From assembly GCA_022794035.1 (NCBI GenBank), contig JAAWDX010000010.1, forward strand, positions 115,822-179,821: DNA of 64,000 bases. Direction: 5' to 3'. Made by a program: the position numbers and the translations under genes. This DNA is from Lachnospiraceae bacterium. Lineage in GTDB: Bacteria; Bacillota; Clostridia; Lachnospirales; Bianqueaceae. This document shows, piece after piece, positions 16,878 to 24,994 of this stretch. The notes under the pieces are model-generated. The model did not search any database, was not told the origin of the DNA, and worked only from the letters and a program-made list of their open reading frames with translations. How positions within the stretch are numbered: the first letter of the stretch is position 1; each line of letters begins with the position of its first letter.

Positions 16878-17399
16878 ATGAGGCTGTTTCATGTAAGTGA
16901 GGAAAGTGATATTTTAGAGTTTTTTCCGTGGATCCCGGATAGAAAGGATTTGGATAAAAGTACCGGCCTAGTCTGGGCGGTTAGCGAAAAATGTCTACCA
17001 AACTTTTTAACGCCGCGTAACTGTCCTCGGGTAACGTATCATGTAGGAGAAAATACGACCCAACAAGATAGGATCAGGTTTTTTTCCTCTCCTACACAGG
17101 CACATGCCGTTGTCATAGAAGCAAAGTGGTTTGAAATTTTACGAAATACTACTTTATACATATATGAGTTTGCTCCGGCCAATTTTGCATTACAGGAAGC
17201 GGTTGCAGGATATTATGTTTCTAAAACGGCAGAGAAGCCAATTGACCGATTTGTTTTTGATGATTTGATGAAGGAACTGATAGAGCGCAATATTGAAATT
17301 AGAATGGTAGACAACCTATGGACGATTGCCGAGCAGGTTAAAGCTTCAACATTAAACTGGTCTTTATGTAGGATGGCATTTGCTCAGCCGAAGCAATAG
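16878..17399 (+). CDS. DUF6886-type conserved protein
   Basis: The 173-residue protein opens with MRLFHVSEESDI and contains DLDKSTGLVWAV, LPNFLTPRNCPRVTYHVG and a C-terminal TLNWSLCRMAFAQP. I recognise these as the conserved blocks of a small, well-conserved Firmicutes family of unknown function. It resembles small toxin-like or ADP-ribosylation-type folds only in a general way, so no activity is assigned. GTCAGGAGGATCAAT precedes the ATG. Confidence 0.65.
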   Translation: MRLFHVSEESDILEFFPWIPDRKDLDKSTGLVWAVSEKCLPNFLTPRNCPRVTYHVGENTTQQDRIRFFSSPTQAHAVVIEAKWFEILRNTTLYIYEFAPANFALQEAVAGYYVSKTAEKPIDRFVFDDLMKELIERNIEIRMVDNLWTIAEQVKASTLNWSLCRMAFAQPKQ

Positions 17400-17432
17400 G
17401 TAGGAGTCTGGCATTATATTTTTGATATAGCG

Positions 17433-17482
17433 AAAATGAAATGGAGGCAGAGCTGTTCATCGGCTTCGCCTTCATTTTTTTA
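17433..17482. terminator. probable bidirectional terminator
   Basis: AAAATGAA near 17434 and TTCATTTTTTTAC near 17471 enclose a further imperfect GC stem. It lies between the convergent DUF6886 gene and RACo-like gene and has T runs on both sides. Confidence 0.5.
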
Positions 17483-18838
17483 CTCTGGAAAGCGCATACA
17501 GCTCATAAAAGCATCAGTAAAAAAGGGATCGTCTGCCAGCTCACATAATCGGAATGACTTTTTAAGCGCCAGCACTTTTTCCAGCAGCGCAGGGTTTAAA
17601 AGCAGCATGGCGCTGCCGTGACCGGCCGCATTGCCTAAGGAAAGGGTATGGCGGGCCGGAGGCAGGAGTCCGATCTGGCGGGCACTTTCCGGCGAGAGCT
17701 GACTGCCAAAGCCGCCTGCCAGATAGAGAGTGTCCAGCGCATCGACATGGGCGGCATGCATCAGAGCCTGGCAGGCGGCAGCAATCGCCGCCTTGGCCAA
17801 CTGAATCTCGCGGATATCCTGCTGAGTCAGCAGAGGCAGAGCAGGGGCCGGCCAGGCAGATAAAACGCCGGAAGCAGATAAAGCGCCATGATCCAATAAG
17901 GCTGCGGTTATATCTAAAATACCAGAGCCGCAATAGCCCTTGGCAGGGAGATTTTCGATGGTTTCATAAGAAAAATCAGGCTGTACATGACAGATGGCGC
18001 CAGGGACGGAGGGAAGACCGCAGGAAATATGATTGCCCTCAAAGGCAGGACCAGCCGCGGCAGAGCAGCCATACAGAAGGCCGTTTGCGGCCAGCAGCAT
18101 TTCTCCATTGGTGCCGATATCCAGCAGTAAAGTCGGTTTCTCCGGAAGATGAGAGGCAAAGCCTGCCGCTAGGGCAGCGCAGGCAAGATCCGCACCGATA
18201 TAAGCAGAAAAGCAAGGCGGCAGCATGACTGTGCCCCGCTGAAAGCCAAATGTATGACGGGCGTGAAAGGGAGCAGAGGCAAGCTCAGCAGGATCGTAGC
18301 CGCAGAGCAAATAGAGCATAGTCGTATTGCCTGTCAGAACGAGATGCTCATAGACGGGAGGCAAAAGAGAGAGCACAGCCTGCCGTAGGCAGGCGCTTAG
18401 CTGGGGGAGCCGTCCCTTAGCGGCATGCTCGATGCGGCTAATGACATCTGCGCCAAAAATGCGCTGCGGATTGGCAGCCGACTTTGTGTTTATCCGCCTG
18501 CCGCTGGAAAGATCATACCAGTAAGCGGCCAGCGTAGTCGTGCCAATATCAATAGCGGCGCCGATTCCTTCCCTGCCGGAGGAGGGCGCGCCGGCCAATT
18601 CTGTAAAGTCCAGCTGAACGGCCAGTCTCTCCGATGGAAGACTATGGATAGTGTAATCACCCTCGATCTCTGTCATACAGGCGAGGCGGTAGCCAGCTTC
18701 AATTTCTTCCTGCGTAAGCAGGCCGCGCTCCTGAGGAGAGAGCGGGGACAGGGCGCCGCTGACGCGGAGCTTGCATTTGCCGCAGCGGCCGTTGCCGCCG
18801 CATTCGAGCGGCATGGAAATCATTTCAGATAGTTTCAT
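17480..18838 (-). CDS. RACo-like ASKHA-domain ferredoxin (reductive activator of corrinoid proteins, DUF4445)
   Basis: The 452-residue protein begins with a short [2Fe-2S]-type cysteine cluster (C13, C19, C22 and a later Cys in RLACMTE). An ASKHA ATPase-type domain follows with AAIDIGTTTLAAYWYDL, GNTTM, LLDIGTNGEM and GYCGSGILD motifs. Such proteins reduce inactive Co(II) corrinoid methyl-carriers back to Co(I) with ATP. The ferredoxin domain is shortened: it starts just before the first Cys and lacks the usual N-terminal strands. The start is supported by AAGGAATCCACC and a promoter (TTGTTC-17-TATGAT). No corrinoid protein or methyltransferase is adjacent, so its partner must be elsewhere. 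Confidence 0.78.
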   Translation of the reverse strand: MKLSEMISMPLECGGNGRCGKCKLRVSGALSPLSPQERGLLTQEEIEAGYRLACMTEIEGDYTIHSLPSERLAVQLDFTELAGAPSSGREGIGAAIDIGTTTLAAYWYDLSSGRRINTKSAANPQRIFGADVISRIEHAAKGRLPQLSACLRQAVLSLLPPVYEHLVLTGNTTMLYLLCGYDPAELASAPFHARHTFGFQRGTVMLPPCFSAYIGADLACAALAAGFASHLPEKPTLLLDIGTNGEMLLAANGLLYGCSAAAGPAFEGNHISCGLPSVPGAICHVQPDFSYETIENLPAKGYCGSGILDITAALLDHGALSASGVLSAWPAPALPLLTQQDIREIQLAKAAIAAACQALMHAAHVDALDTLYLAGGFGSQLSPESARQIGLLPPARHTLSLGNAAGHGSAMLLLNPALLEKVLALKKSFRLCELADDPFFTDAFMSCMRFPE

Positions 18839-18859
18839 GGTGGATTCCTTTCTGGGGGT

Positions 18860-18888
18860 ATCATAGCATAGCATCTGAAAAGGAACAA
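18860..18888 (-). promoter_or_regulatory. promoter of the RACo-like gene
   Basis: On the minus strand TTGTTC (18888-18883) and TATGAT (18865-18860) have a 17-base spacer. Confidence 0.55.
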
Positions 18889-18900
18889 GTAAAAAAACAG

Positions 18901-18930
18901 GTGACAAAGCAGCCGTTTTTGTGTTACAAT
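18901..18930 (+). promoter_or_regulatory. promoter of the first MATE gene
   Basis: GTGACA at 18901-18906 and TACAAT at 18925-18930 are 18 bases apart and lie 40 bases upstream of the ATG at 18970. Confidence 0.5.
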
Positions 18931-18969
18931 AAACGATACTATGTGGAAAAGGAGTGTGAAAGGTATTTT

Positions 18970-20370
18970 ATGACGCTGAAACAGTTATTTGCTCCCTCGG
19001 ACATGACGAGCGGAAAGCCTTGGGAGAAAATTGTGATTTTTACGGTACCGATGCTGATCGGCAATATTGCGCAGCAGCTTTATAGCACGGTGGACAGCAT
19101 TGTGGTGGGCCGTTATGTGGGCGATAATGCGCTGGCCGCAGTGGGCAGTGCGAGTCCGATCCTGAATTTGCTGCTGGTACTTTTTATGGGAATTTCTGTT
19201 GGCGCCAGTGTAATGGTAGCGCAGTATTTTGGCGGAAAAAAGCGGGAGGAGCTTTCCAAGACGATTGGCAACTGTCTGACGCTGAACGCGATTGCTTCGC
19301 TGATTATCATGATTGTAGGCTCGATTACGATCCGGCCGCTGCTGAGGCTTTTGTCAACGCCGGACAGCATCATTGATTGGTGCGCGTCCTATCTGATGAT
19401 CCTCGTAGTGGGAATCGCGGGCTGTTCCTATTATAATATTTTGAGCGGTATTTTGCGCGGACTGGGCGATTCGATTTCGGCACTGGTGTATCTGCTGGTG
19501 GCTACCGTGCTGAATATCGTGCTGGACATCTGGTTTGTGGCCGGCCTTGATATGGGCGTGGCCGGTGTGGCGCTGGCCACCGTGATTGCGCAGGCGGTCT
19601 CCTCGGTTTTGAGTCTGATCAAGCTAAAGCGCATGAAGGACATTTTTGATCTTAAACTGAAATACTGCAAGGTAGATGCATTTCATACCAAGACGATTAT
19701 CCGGCTGGGGCTTCCGTCCGGTATTACGCAGGCCATTTTTTCGATGGCCATGATCGTCGTGCAGTCGCTGACCAACAGCTTTGGCGAGATGGTGATTGCA
19801 GCTAACGTCATTATCATGCGTGTGGATGGCTTTGCCATGATGCCGAACTTTTCTTTTGGTACGGCGATGACGACCTATGCCGGGCAAAATGTGGGTGCAA
19901 GACGATTTGATCGGGTAAGTCAGGGCGCAAAGCAGGGTACGCTGATTGCGGTGCTCACGTCTACTGTGATCACAGGAGTGATTTTGCTCTTTGGTAAATA
20001 TTTGATGGGGATTTTCACCAGCACAGCAGAGCTCGTGAGCCTGAGCAACAATATGATGCGGATTTTGGCGGTGGGCTATATTGCGATGGCCGTCACGCAG
20101 TGCCTGTCCGGCGTCATGCGCGGTGCAGGCGATACGATGACGCCCATGTGGATTTCCTTGATCACAACGGTTGCTATTCGTGTGCCGATAGCATATGGTT
20201 TAGCCTACATAACCAGAAGCCCGGAGTTGCCCAACGGAGCTTATCAAAGCCTGTGGATCTCCCTTTTGGTTTCGTGGCTTCTGGGCGCGCTGCTAACCTT
20301 TATCTTCTATAAGAGAGGAAAATGGAAAGAAAAGGCCCTGAGCACGGGAGAGCCAGAGCAAGCGGAATAA
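18970..20370 (+). CDS. MATE family efflux transporter
   Basis: The 466-residue protein has about 12 hydrophobic segments and the internal two-fold repeat of MATE transporters. The N-terminal MLIGNIAQQLYSTVDSIVVG block and the ILSGILRGLGDS and LSGVMRGAGDTM repeats at matching positions identify the family. It exports organic cations or drugs at the cytoplasmic membrane using a Na+ or H+ gradient. The start chosen has AAAGG 6-7 bases upstream; the longer reading from 18901 runs through the promoter. It is divergent from the RACo-like gene and ends at a clear terminator. Confidence 0.92.
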   Translation: MTLKQLFAPSDMTSGKPWEKIVIFTVPMLIGNIAQQLYSTVDSIVVGRYVGDNALAAVGSASPILNLLLVLFMGISVGASVMVAQYFGGKKREELSKTIGNCLTLNAIASLIIMIVGSITIRPLLRLLSTPDSIIDWCASYLMILVVGIAGCSYYNILSGILRGLGDSISALVYLLVATVLNIVLDIWFVAGLDMGVAGVALATVIAQAVSSVLSLIKLKRMKDIFDLKLKYCKVDAFHTKTIIRLGLPSGITQAIFSMAMIVVQSLTNSFGEMVIAANVIIMRVDGFAMMPNFSFGTAMTTYAGQNVGARRFDRVSQGAKQGTLIAVLTSTVITGVILLFGKYLMGIFTSTAELVSLSNNMMRILAVGYIAMAVTQCLSGVMRGAGDTMTPMWISLITTVAIRVPIAYGLAYITRSPELPNGAYQSLWISLLVSWLLGALLTFIFYKRGKWKEKALSTGEPEQAE

Positions 20371-20386
20371 ATCAAATCTATGAAGA

Positions 20387-20427
20387 GGATGCTGCCAACG
20401 ATATAGAGTTTGCCGCATCCTTTTTTG
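20387..20427 (+). terminator. rho-independent terminator after MATE
   Basis: GGATGC (20387-20392) pairs with GCATCC (20415-20420), with additional inner pairing, followed by TTTTTT. Confidence 0.75.
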
Positions 20428-20439
20428 TATGCTATTTTT

Positions 20440-20900
20440 GCTTCGCGGCGCTGCATGCTCCTTCTTTCGCCGCCATATGTTTCGTTGTCATATAGTCTTG
20501 GTGCTATATAGTCTTGTTTCCGCTGCTATACAGATTTGTCGCTGTATAGTCTTGCCGTCATATAGTTTTGTTTCCGCCGCCACTGGCGGAACTAGGCGAT
20601 ATAGCTGAACTTTTTCCGCCGTGTATGGCGGATCATTTATAAAGCAGCGGAAAAGTCCCCGTCAGCAAGTTTCTCGAAATAAGCAATGGCGGAAAAGGCT
20701 CAGCCATTTGGTTCTAAAACTCTGTGCGCAGAGGAATTTTTTCCGCTATTATCTAAATTTTTCCGATCTTGGAAGAATGGGTGATTTTTGCCTAAAAATT
20801 CCTTTTTTAGCTGTATAATTTGTGCGTCAGCCGGGCAAGATGAAGGTATGAGCGAAGGCTTTAATTCGCTACTAATAAGCTGTACAAAAGCAGCGGAAAA
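20440..20900. repeat. intergenic repeat region with TATAGTCTTG words and CCGCC hairpins
   Basis: I see no gene in this 460-base region. Five copies or near copies of TATAGTCTTG start at 20491, 20507, 20527, 20545 and 20561, about 16-20 bases apart. They are followed by TTCCGCC/GGCGGAA (20572-20578 with 20585-20591) and TCCGCC/GGCGGA (20615-20620 with 20627-20632) hairpins and several isolated GCGGAAAAG words. A TATAAT at about 20812 may serve the coat gene downstream. The CCGCC words and ATAGCTGAA word also occur near 41.3 kb. Confidence 0.55.
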
Positions 20901-20911
20901 GAGGTAAAGGC

Positions 20912-21085
20912 ATGACAACTAAAGAACTTTCTTATATTGAAGATGCACTGGGGCATGAGAAGCATTTTCAGACCAGATGTCAGGAAGCAATTTCGCAGCT
21001 TCAGGATCAGCAGCTGAAATCCTGTGTAGAAGAGCTGTTACAGAAGCATCAGCAGCTGTTCCAGAATTTCTATGGATTACTGTAA
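20912..21085 (+). CDS. small CotF-associated protein
   Basis: The 57-residue protein (starting MTTKELSYIEDALGHEKHF) is helical and rich in Gln, Glu and Leu. It resembles the short partner proteins encoded before CotF-like coat genes in Clostridia. AGAGG precedes the ATG, and the stop is 12 bases before the next gene, so they form an operon. It likely takes part in the spore coat or in sporulation; this is inferred from the neighbour and general similarity. Confidence 0.7.
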   Translation: MTTKELSYIEDALGHEKHFQTRCQEAISQLQDQQLKSCVEELLQKHQQLFQNFYGLL

Positions 21086-21097
21086 AGGAGAAAAAAC

Positions 21098-21364
21098 ATG
21101 GATGATAAAAATGTAATGGAAAATCTGCTCCTGATGGAGAAAGGCGTTTGTGATCTATATATGCACGGTACGATTGAATCCTCTACCAGCAATGTGCATC
21201 AGGCCTTTAACAGCGCCCTGAGCGAGTCGCTCTGCATTCAAGACAAAATTTATGATGAGATGGCAGAGAAGGGCTGGTATCCTACCGAGCAGGTAGAGCA
21301 GCAGAAAGTTGACAAGGTAAAGCAGAAATTTGACATGCAAGGCAAGATTGACCGGTTATTCTAA
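21098..21364 (+). CDS. CotF-family spore coat protein
   Basis: The 88-residue helical protein has the Coat_F pattern: LLMEKGVCDLYMHGTIES, then AFNSALSESLCIQDKIYDEMAEKGWYP. Members assemble in the spore coat of endospore formers. AAAGGAG lies upstream of the ATG. An almost perfect 12-bp inverted repeat follows. The gene implies that the organism sporulates or descends from a spore former. Confidence 0.85.
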   Translation: MDDKNVMENLLLMEKGVCDLYMHGTIESSTSNVHQAFNSALSESLCIQDKIYDEMAEKGWYPTEQVEQQKVDKVKQKFDMQGKIDRLF

Positions 21365-21393
21365 AAAACAAATCTGATCTTATGGTAGACTCC

Positions 21394-21433
21394 TAGGAGG
21401 GCTGCTACAGAGTATCTGTAGGCAGCCCTCCTA
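21394..21433 (+). terminator. strong hairpin after the coat genes (terminator-like)
   Basis: TAGGAGGGCTGC (21394-21405) and GCAGCCCTCCTA (21422-21433) are perfect complements, with an inner TACAG/CTGTA pair. The T tract is poor, so termination may be incomplete. Confidence 0.55.
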
Positions 21434-21463
21434 TTGCGTATCCATATAAAAATCAGATATAAT
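21434..21463 (+). promoter_or_regulatory. promoter of the GNAT gene
   Basis: TTGCGT at 21434-21439 and TATAAT at 21458-21463 have an 18-base spacer. Confidence 0.5.
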
Positions 21464-21527
21464 AAAGAGAGCACTATATAAGTCCGGCGAGTCATGAGCC
21501 TATCTTATATAGCGATGGAGGTATTAT

Positions 21528-22025
21528 ATGCAAAATTTGCGATTAGAACGGCCGGAGCTTATACATAAAGCACGGTATGAAGCTATGATGGACGAATGGG
21601 AGAGCTTTGGCGGAAGACTCAATCCCGGGGCGCTGAGGCGTTACAGCCATAAAGAGAAAAGAAAAGTGCCTTATGAGCGCTGGCTGCAGTGGGTGCAGGA
21701 AGACCGCGATACAAAACAGGATCTGTACTTTCTGATGAAAGAAGAAAGAATCTTGGGGGCGATCAGCATTCGCTATCAATGCGCTGCGGTGGATGGGCAC
21801 TGTGGATATGGCATTCGCCCCTCTGAACGGAGAAAAGGCTACGCGACCGCCATGCTCGCGCTTGCACTGCCGATCATGAGAACCTATGGCATCCATCCTA
21901 TATGGATTTCCTGCGCTAAAGAAAACATTGGATCGGCTAAAACGATTCTAAATAACGGAGGGAAATGGATAGAGGAGGTCGTGGATGAGGGAGAGCTGGT
22001 AAGCATCTATCAGATTGACGGGTGA
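21528..22025 (+). CDS. GNAT family N-acetyltransferase
   Basis: The 165-residue protein has the acetyl-CoA binding segment GIRPSERRKGYATAML (R/Q-x-x-G-x-G/A type) and a C-terminal strand-helix pattern with NIGSAKTILNNGG. Members acetylate amines of drugs, amino acids or proteins; the substrate is not evident. TGGAGG precedes the ATG. Its last 16 bases overlap the convergent nucleotidyltransferase gene. Confidence 0.85.
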   Translation: MQNLRLERPELIHKARYEAMMDEWESFGGRLNPGALRRYSHKEKRKVPYERWLQWVQEDRDTKQDLYFLMKEERILGAISIRYQCAAVDGHCGYGIRPSERRKGYATAMLALALPIMRTYGIHPIWISCAKENIGSAKTILNNGGKWIEEVVDEGELVSIYQIDG

Positions 22026-22786
22026 AGCCGCAGGATCTCCCGGAGCAGATCCTGTGCAAAAGGAAGCATCTGATTAGGAGCAAAGCAGCCCTTAGCATCT
22101 TCCGTATAAACACGCAGCGCCTGCCGCACCAGCTCCGCATAGCCTGCCGGCAGATGAGTCAGTCCCCACTGCCCGCCCTGTTCCTTAGAGAGGATCCGTC
22201 CTTCTTTAACATACGCCAGCACGCGGCTCAGATTTAAAATCACATACACAGGATCCTGCATGATGGTTTCAGCAGCATCTTTCGTATCATACCATAGGCT
22301 GTCCCAATACGCATCGGCCGGAACCGGGCCGAAAACAGCCGCCACCTCAGGCCCGCAGGCAGGAAAACCGACCGCATGCATCACCGTAAAATGGGCCGCA
22401 AGATCAGGGTCCGTTCCGTGCATGCTCCGGCAGTAGGCCATCAGATCCTGCCGGCAGCGCGCAAGATGTGAATTAGAAAAATGCAGCACAAAGGGTGCAG
22501 GATGCCGAAATTGCCGGCAATCCTCGGCCAGCACGACGCTCATCTCAAAGCCCTTCGGCGGCGCCTGCGGAGTCAGATCCAGCAAAACCTGAACCAGCGC
22601 CATCTTTTCAGAAAGGGCCGGCTCGCTTTGGACAACAACAATCAGATCAATGTCGCTCCGTTCCCAGTGAAAGCAGCCAAAGGCAAGAGAGCCATGCACA
22701 TATACGCCAACGAGCGTATCCTGCAAAATAGTCTTATAAGAAGAAGCAATCTGGTTAATAAGCTTCATTTCAGGAGAGGAATTCAT
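22010..22786 (-). CDS. ANT-type nucleotidyltransferase (aminoglycoside adenylyltransferase-like)
   Basis: The 258-residue protein has the polymerase-beta nucleotidyltransferase signature HGSLAFGCF with G32-S33 and the metal-binding SDIDL with D45 and D47. A helical C-terminal domain of the DUF4111 type seen in ANT(3'')/ANT(9) enzymes follows. Such enzymes adenylate streptomycin or spectinomycin. Without an alignment it could also be a housekeeping relative, so resistance is not claimed. The ATG at 22786 overlaps the stop of the upstream desulfhydrase gene by one base (TGATG), implying translational coupling. Confidence 0.75.
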   Translation of the reverse strand: MNSSPEMKLINQIASSYKTILQDTLVGVYVHGSLAFGCFHWERSDIDLIVVVQSEPALSEKMALVQVLLDLTPQAPPKGFEMSVVLAEDCRQFRHPAPFVLHFSNSHLARCRQDLMAYCRSMHGTDPDLAAHFTVMHAVGFPACGPEVAAVFGPVPADAYWDSLWYDTKDAAETIMQDPVYVILNLSRVLAYVKEGRILSKEQGGQWGLTHLPAGYAELVRQALRVYTEDAKGCFAPNQMLPFAQDLLREILRLHPSI

Positions 22787-23775
22787 CAATGCGCCGTCTC
22801 CTCTTCCGCCAGCAGATCCACAGCAAACAGCGCACCCGCACCGCCCGTATGCAGCAGCACAATATTCTCATCTTTTTCAAAATATCCCTGCGAAAGCAGC
22901 TCCAAAAAGCCGGCCAGCATCTTGCCGGTATAGACCGGATCCATCAAAATACCCTCCGCGCGCGCCAAGCGGCGAACCGCGGCGCTGCCTTCCTCAGAGG
23001 GGAGGGCGTAGCCCGGTCCAATATGAAAATGGATGTTCACATCGTCCGGCGTGAGGGCGATATCGCTCCCTAAGAGCTCGGCCGTTTCCTTCATAAGCGT
23101 ATAGGTAATGGATTCAAACGGATCCTCGCATACACCGATGCCAACAGAGCGGGTATGCGGCAAAAAGAGTCTGGCGCCCAGCGTGATACCGGCATAGGTG
23201 CCGCCGGAGCCCACTGCACTCACGATGGCATCCGGCTGAAAATCAAGCGCGCTGCACTGCTGCTGAATTTCCTGCGTGCACTGCACATAGCCTAAGCATC
23301 CTAAGGCAACAGAGCCTCCGACCGGTATGAAATAGGGCGTATGCCCCTGCGCGCGCAGCGAGGCCATGAGGCGGTGCATTTCGGCATACACATCGTCGTA
23401 GGAATCGGTGTCAACCAATACAACCTTGGCGCCGAGAATCTGATCCAGCGTCAGGTTCCCGCCCTGCAGCACGCCGCGCTTTTTTAAAACAAGGATCGAC
23501 TGCATCCCCAGATGGGAAGCGCAGGCCGCCGTCAGCATGGCATGGTTCGATTGCGGGCCGCCGGCGGTCAGAACAATATCCGCGCCTTTCTTTCTCGCGT
23601 CAGCGAGTAAAAATTCTAGCTTGCGCACCTTGTTGCCGCCGAGGGCGAGGCCGGTCATGTCATCGCGCTTGATGTAAAGATTTTTACCCAGCTCGCGGCT
23701 CAGCGTTTCCAGCTTGTAGAGCGGCGTGGGCAAAACGGCAAGAGGAATGCGGTCAAAATCGGTTAGCTGTTTCAT
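22786..23775 (-). CDS. D-cysteine desulfhydrase / ACC deaminase family PLP enzyme
   Basis: The 329-residue protein belongs to fold-type II PLP enzymes. GGNKVRKLEF carries the likely cofactor lysine K49, AGGPQSNHAML binds the substrate carboxylate, and GSGGTYAGI binds the phosphate. The length matches E. coli DcyD (328), which converts D-cysteine to pyruvate, H2S and ammonia; ACC deaminase is the other possible activity. Two ATGs are adjacent; the one at 23775 is 8 bases from GAGG. The gene begins just past the tmRNA terminator and has no obvious promoter of its own. Confidence 0.85.
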   Translation of the reverse strand: MKQLTDFDRIPLAVLPTPLYKLETLSRELGKNLYIKRDDMTGLALGGNKVRKLEFLLADARKKGADIVLTAGGPQSNHAMLTAACASHLGMQSILVLKKRGVLQGGNLTLDQILGAKVVLVDTDSYDDVYAEMHRLMASLRAQGHTPYFIPVGGSVALGCLGYVQCTQEIQQQCSALDFQPDAIVSAVGSGGTYAGITLGARLFLPHTRSVGIGVCEDPFESITYTLMKETAELLGSDIALTPDDVNIHFHIGPGYALPSEEGSAAVRRLARAEGILMDPVYTGKMLAGFLELLSQGYFEKDENIVLLHTGGAGALFAVDLLAEEETAH

Positions 23776-23799
23776 CATCAGTACCTCGCAGTTAAGAAT

Positions 23800-23829
23800 A
23801 AAAAAAGCCTCGAATTTGATTCGAGACTT
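23800..23829 (-). terminator. terminator of tmRNA
   Basis: On the minus strand GTCTCGAAT-CAA-ATTCGAGGC (23827-23807) is followed by TTTTTTATT. Confidence 0.85.
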
Positions 23830-23834
23830 TTGAG

Positions 23835-24192
23835 TGGAGATGAGGAGAATCGAACTCCTGTCCGAAAGCCCATCCGCCCTAGGCGCTACCATCATAGTCG
23901 GTATTTTGCATTTCCCTTGGCTCTGCTCCTGCCGACAGGATCAAAGCCTTGGTAGCTTCATGAGTTCTTTATCATCCGCAAAGCTTAGGATGAAAAGTTC
24001 CCTACGTTATGATTACACCCCGGATCCAAAGAGTAGGCGCTCTGGGCGGGACGGCAGCTTTTAATTAAGCTGCAAACGCGTAAGCGTTTTCGTTATTGTT
24101 TGCGTTTAATTTTAAGGTTTGGTTGTTACGCAGACCAACCTGCGGATGGCTCCCAAAGCCTCAACGACCCCCGTCGAAACCTTGACATCCCC
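23835..24192 (-). ncRNA. ssrA: transfer-messenger RNA
   Basis: The minus strand reads GGGGATGTCAAGGTTTCGAC at the 5' end, and a T-arm plus acceptor (GTTCGATTCTCCTCATCTCC, then A) at the 3' end. The two ends pair as an alanine-type acceptor stem. CCA is not encoded: the genome has CTC after the discriminator A. The tag reading frame (24103-24065) encodes ANNNENAYAFAA and then a stop, so stalled proteins receive a tag ending in YAFAA. The RNA is about 358 nt and rescues stalled ribosomes with SmpB. Confidence 0.95.
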
Positions 24193-24225
24193 GTTAAAGG
24201 GCTGCAAACAATTTTGAGTGCATTT

Positions 24226-24254
24226 AGTATAGCGTATGGAAGAGGAATTGTCAA
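24226..24254 (-). promoter_or_regulatory. promoter of tmRNA
   Basis: On the minus strand TTGACA (24254-24249) and TATACT (24231-24226) are 17 bases apart, about 35 bases upstream of the mature 5' end. Confidence 0.85.
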
Positions 24255-24308
24255 GGGCAGCGAGCGGCGCGGAGTGAAATAAAATAAAGCTTTAAAGCGT
24301 GAAATAGA

Positions 24309-24337
24309 TTGACAAGCACTTCTTTTCAGGATATAGT
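24309..24337 (+). promoter_or_regulatory. promoter of the lipoprotein remnant operon
   Basis: TTGACA at 24309-24314 and TATAGT at 24332-24337 have a 17-base spacer, 40 bases before the ATG. Confidence 0.7.
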
Positions 24338-24376
24338 ACCGGCACAGAGCAATTTATTGATAAAGAGAGGTAGAAA

Positions 24377-24834
24377 ATGAGAAAAATCAAATTAAAAACC
24401 ATACTGGTGTACCTGAGCGTGGCAAGTCTTTTATTTGCTATGATTGGCTGTACAGAAGCGGAAAATGAGACCTGGGAATTTAGTGAAAGTAGTATGACAT
24501 CAGACGAAAAGCAAAGCAGCGGGCAGGCAGCAGAATCCAGTATGCCTGAAGCAGCAGAACCGGTATATTACACGACCGATCTGCAGGCGCTTAACGCGCA
24601 GAGCGCGGATCAGTCGGCGAGCAGCTATGCCCTTATTCATATACAACCTTTATCCGCACTGAGAACGGCGATATGATGGCCTGCGGAATTGACCTGCCCA
24701 ATGAAGAGAAGGAAGTAGCAATCTATGGAAATCTGGATCAAAAGGATGAAAGCGCGCAGGGCGTCGTACAGCCCTCGGATTATCAGCGCTCCTATTCTCC
24801 GGAATTTGTGAAGGTTCAGATTAAGGAAAAATGA
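24377..24834 (+). pseudogene. frameshifted small lipoprotein gene
   Basis: The first frame (24377-24676) encodes a signal peptide with a FAMIGC lipobox and an acidic Ser-rich linker, and then stops after 99 residues. The next frame continues without interruption from about 24645 to the TGA at 24832-24834, with a coding-like stretch (FIRTENGDMMACGIDLPNEE...). A one-base change near 24640-24655 therefore splits an original protein of about 150 residues. It could be a sequencing error or a true inactivation. The function is unknown. Confidence 0.6.
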
Positions 24835-24858
24835 GATCATGGAAGGAGCAGTGGTGTT

Positions 24859-24993
24859 ATGGACATGGAAGATTATGAGCGTGATGGCATAGAAAAAAAG
24901 CTTCTGATGAACCTGCAGGAAGCAGAAGCAGCAGTCAAGGATGGCGAAGGCTGGCTTAATTTGGATGAGCTGAAAGCGCTTATGGAGGAATAA
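24859..24993 (+). CDS. small acidic protein, antitoxin-like
   Basis: The 44-residue protein starts MDMEDYERDGIEKKLLMNL and ends GWLNLDELKALMEE. The C-terminal pattern (DGxGWxxxxELKxxMEE) resembles short Phd/RelB-type antitoxin tails and other small addiction-module proteins. Its stop is one base before the HAD gene start, so the two are co-translated. AAGGAG lies about 11 bases from the first ATG. No toxin-type gene follows, so the antitoxin idea is weak. Confidence 0.5.
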   Translation: MDMEDYERDGIEKKLLMNLQEAEAAVKDGEGWLNLDELKALMEE

Positions 24994-24994
24994 A

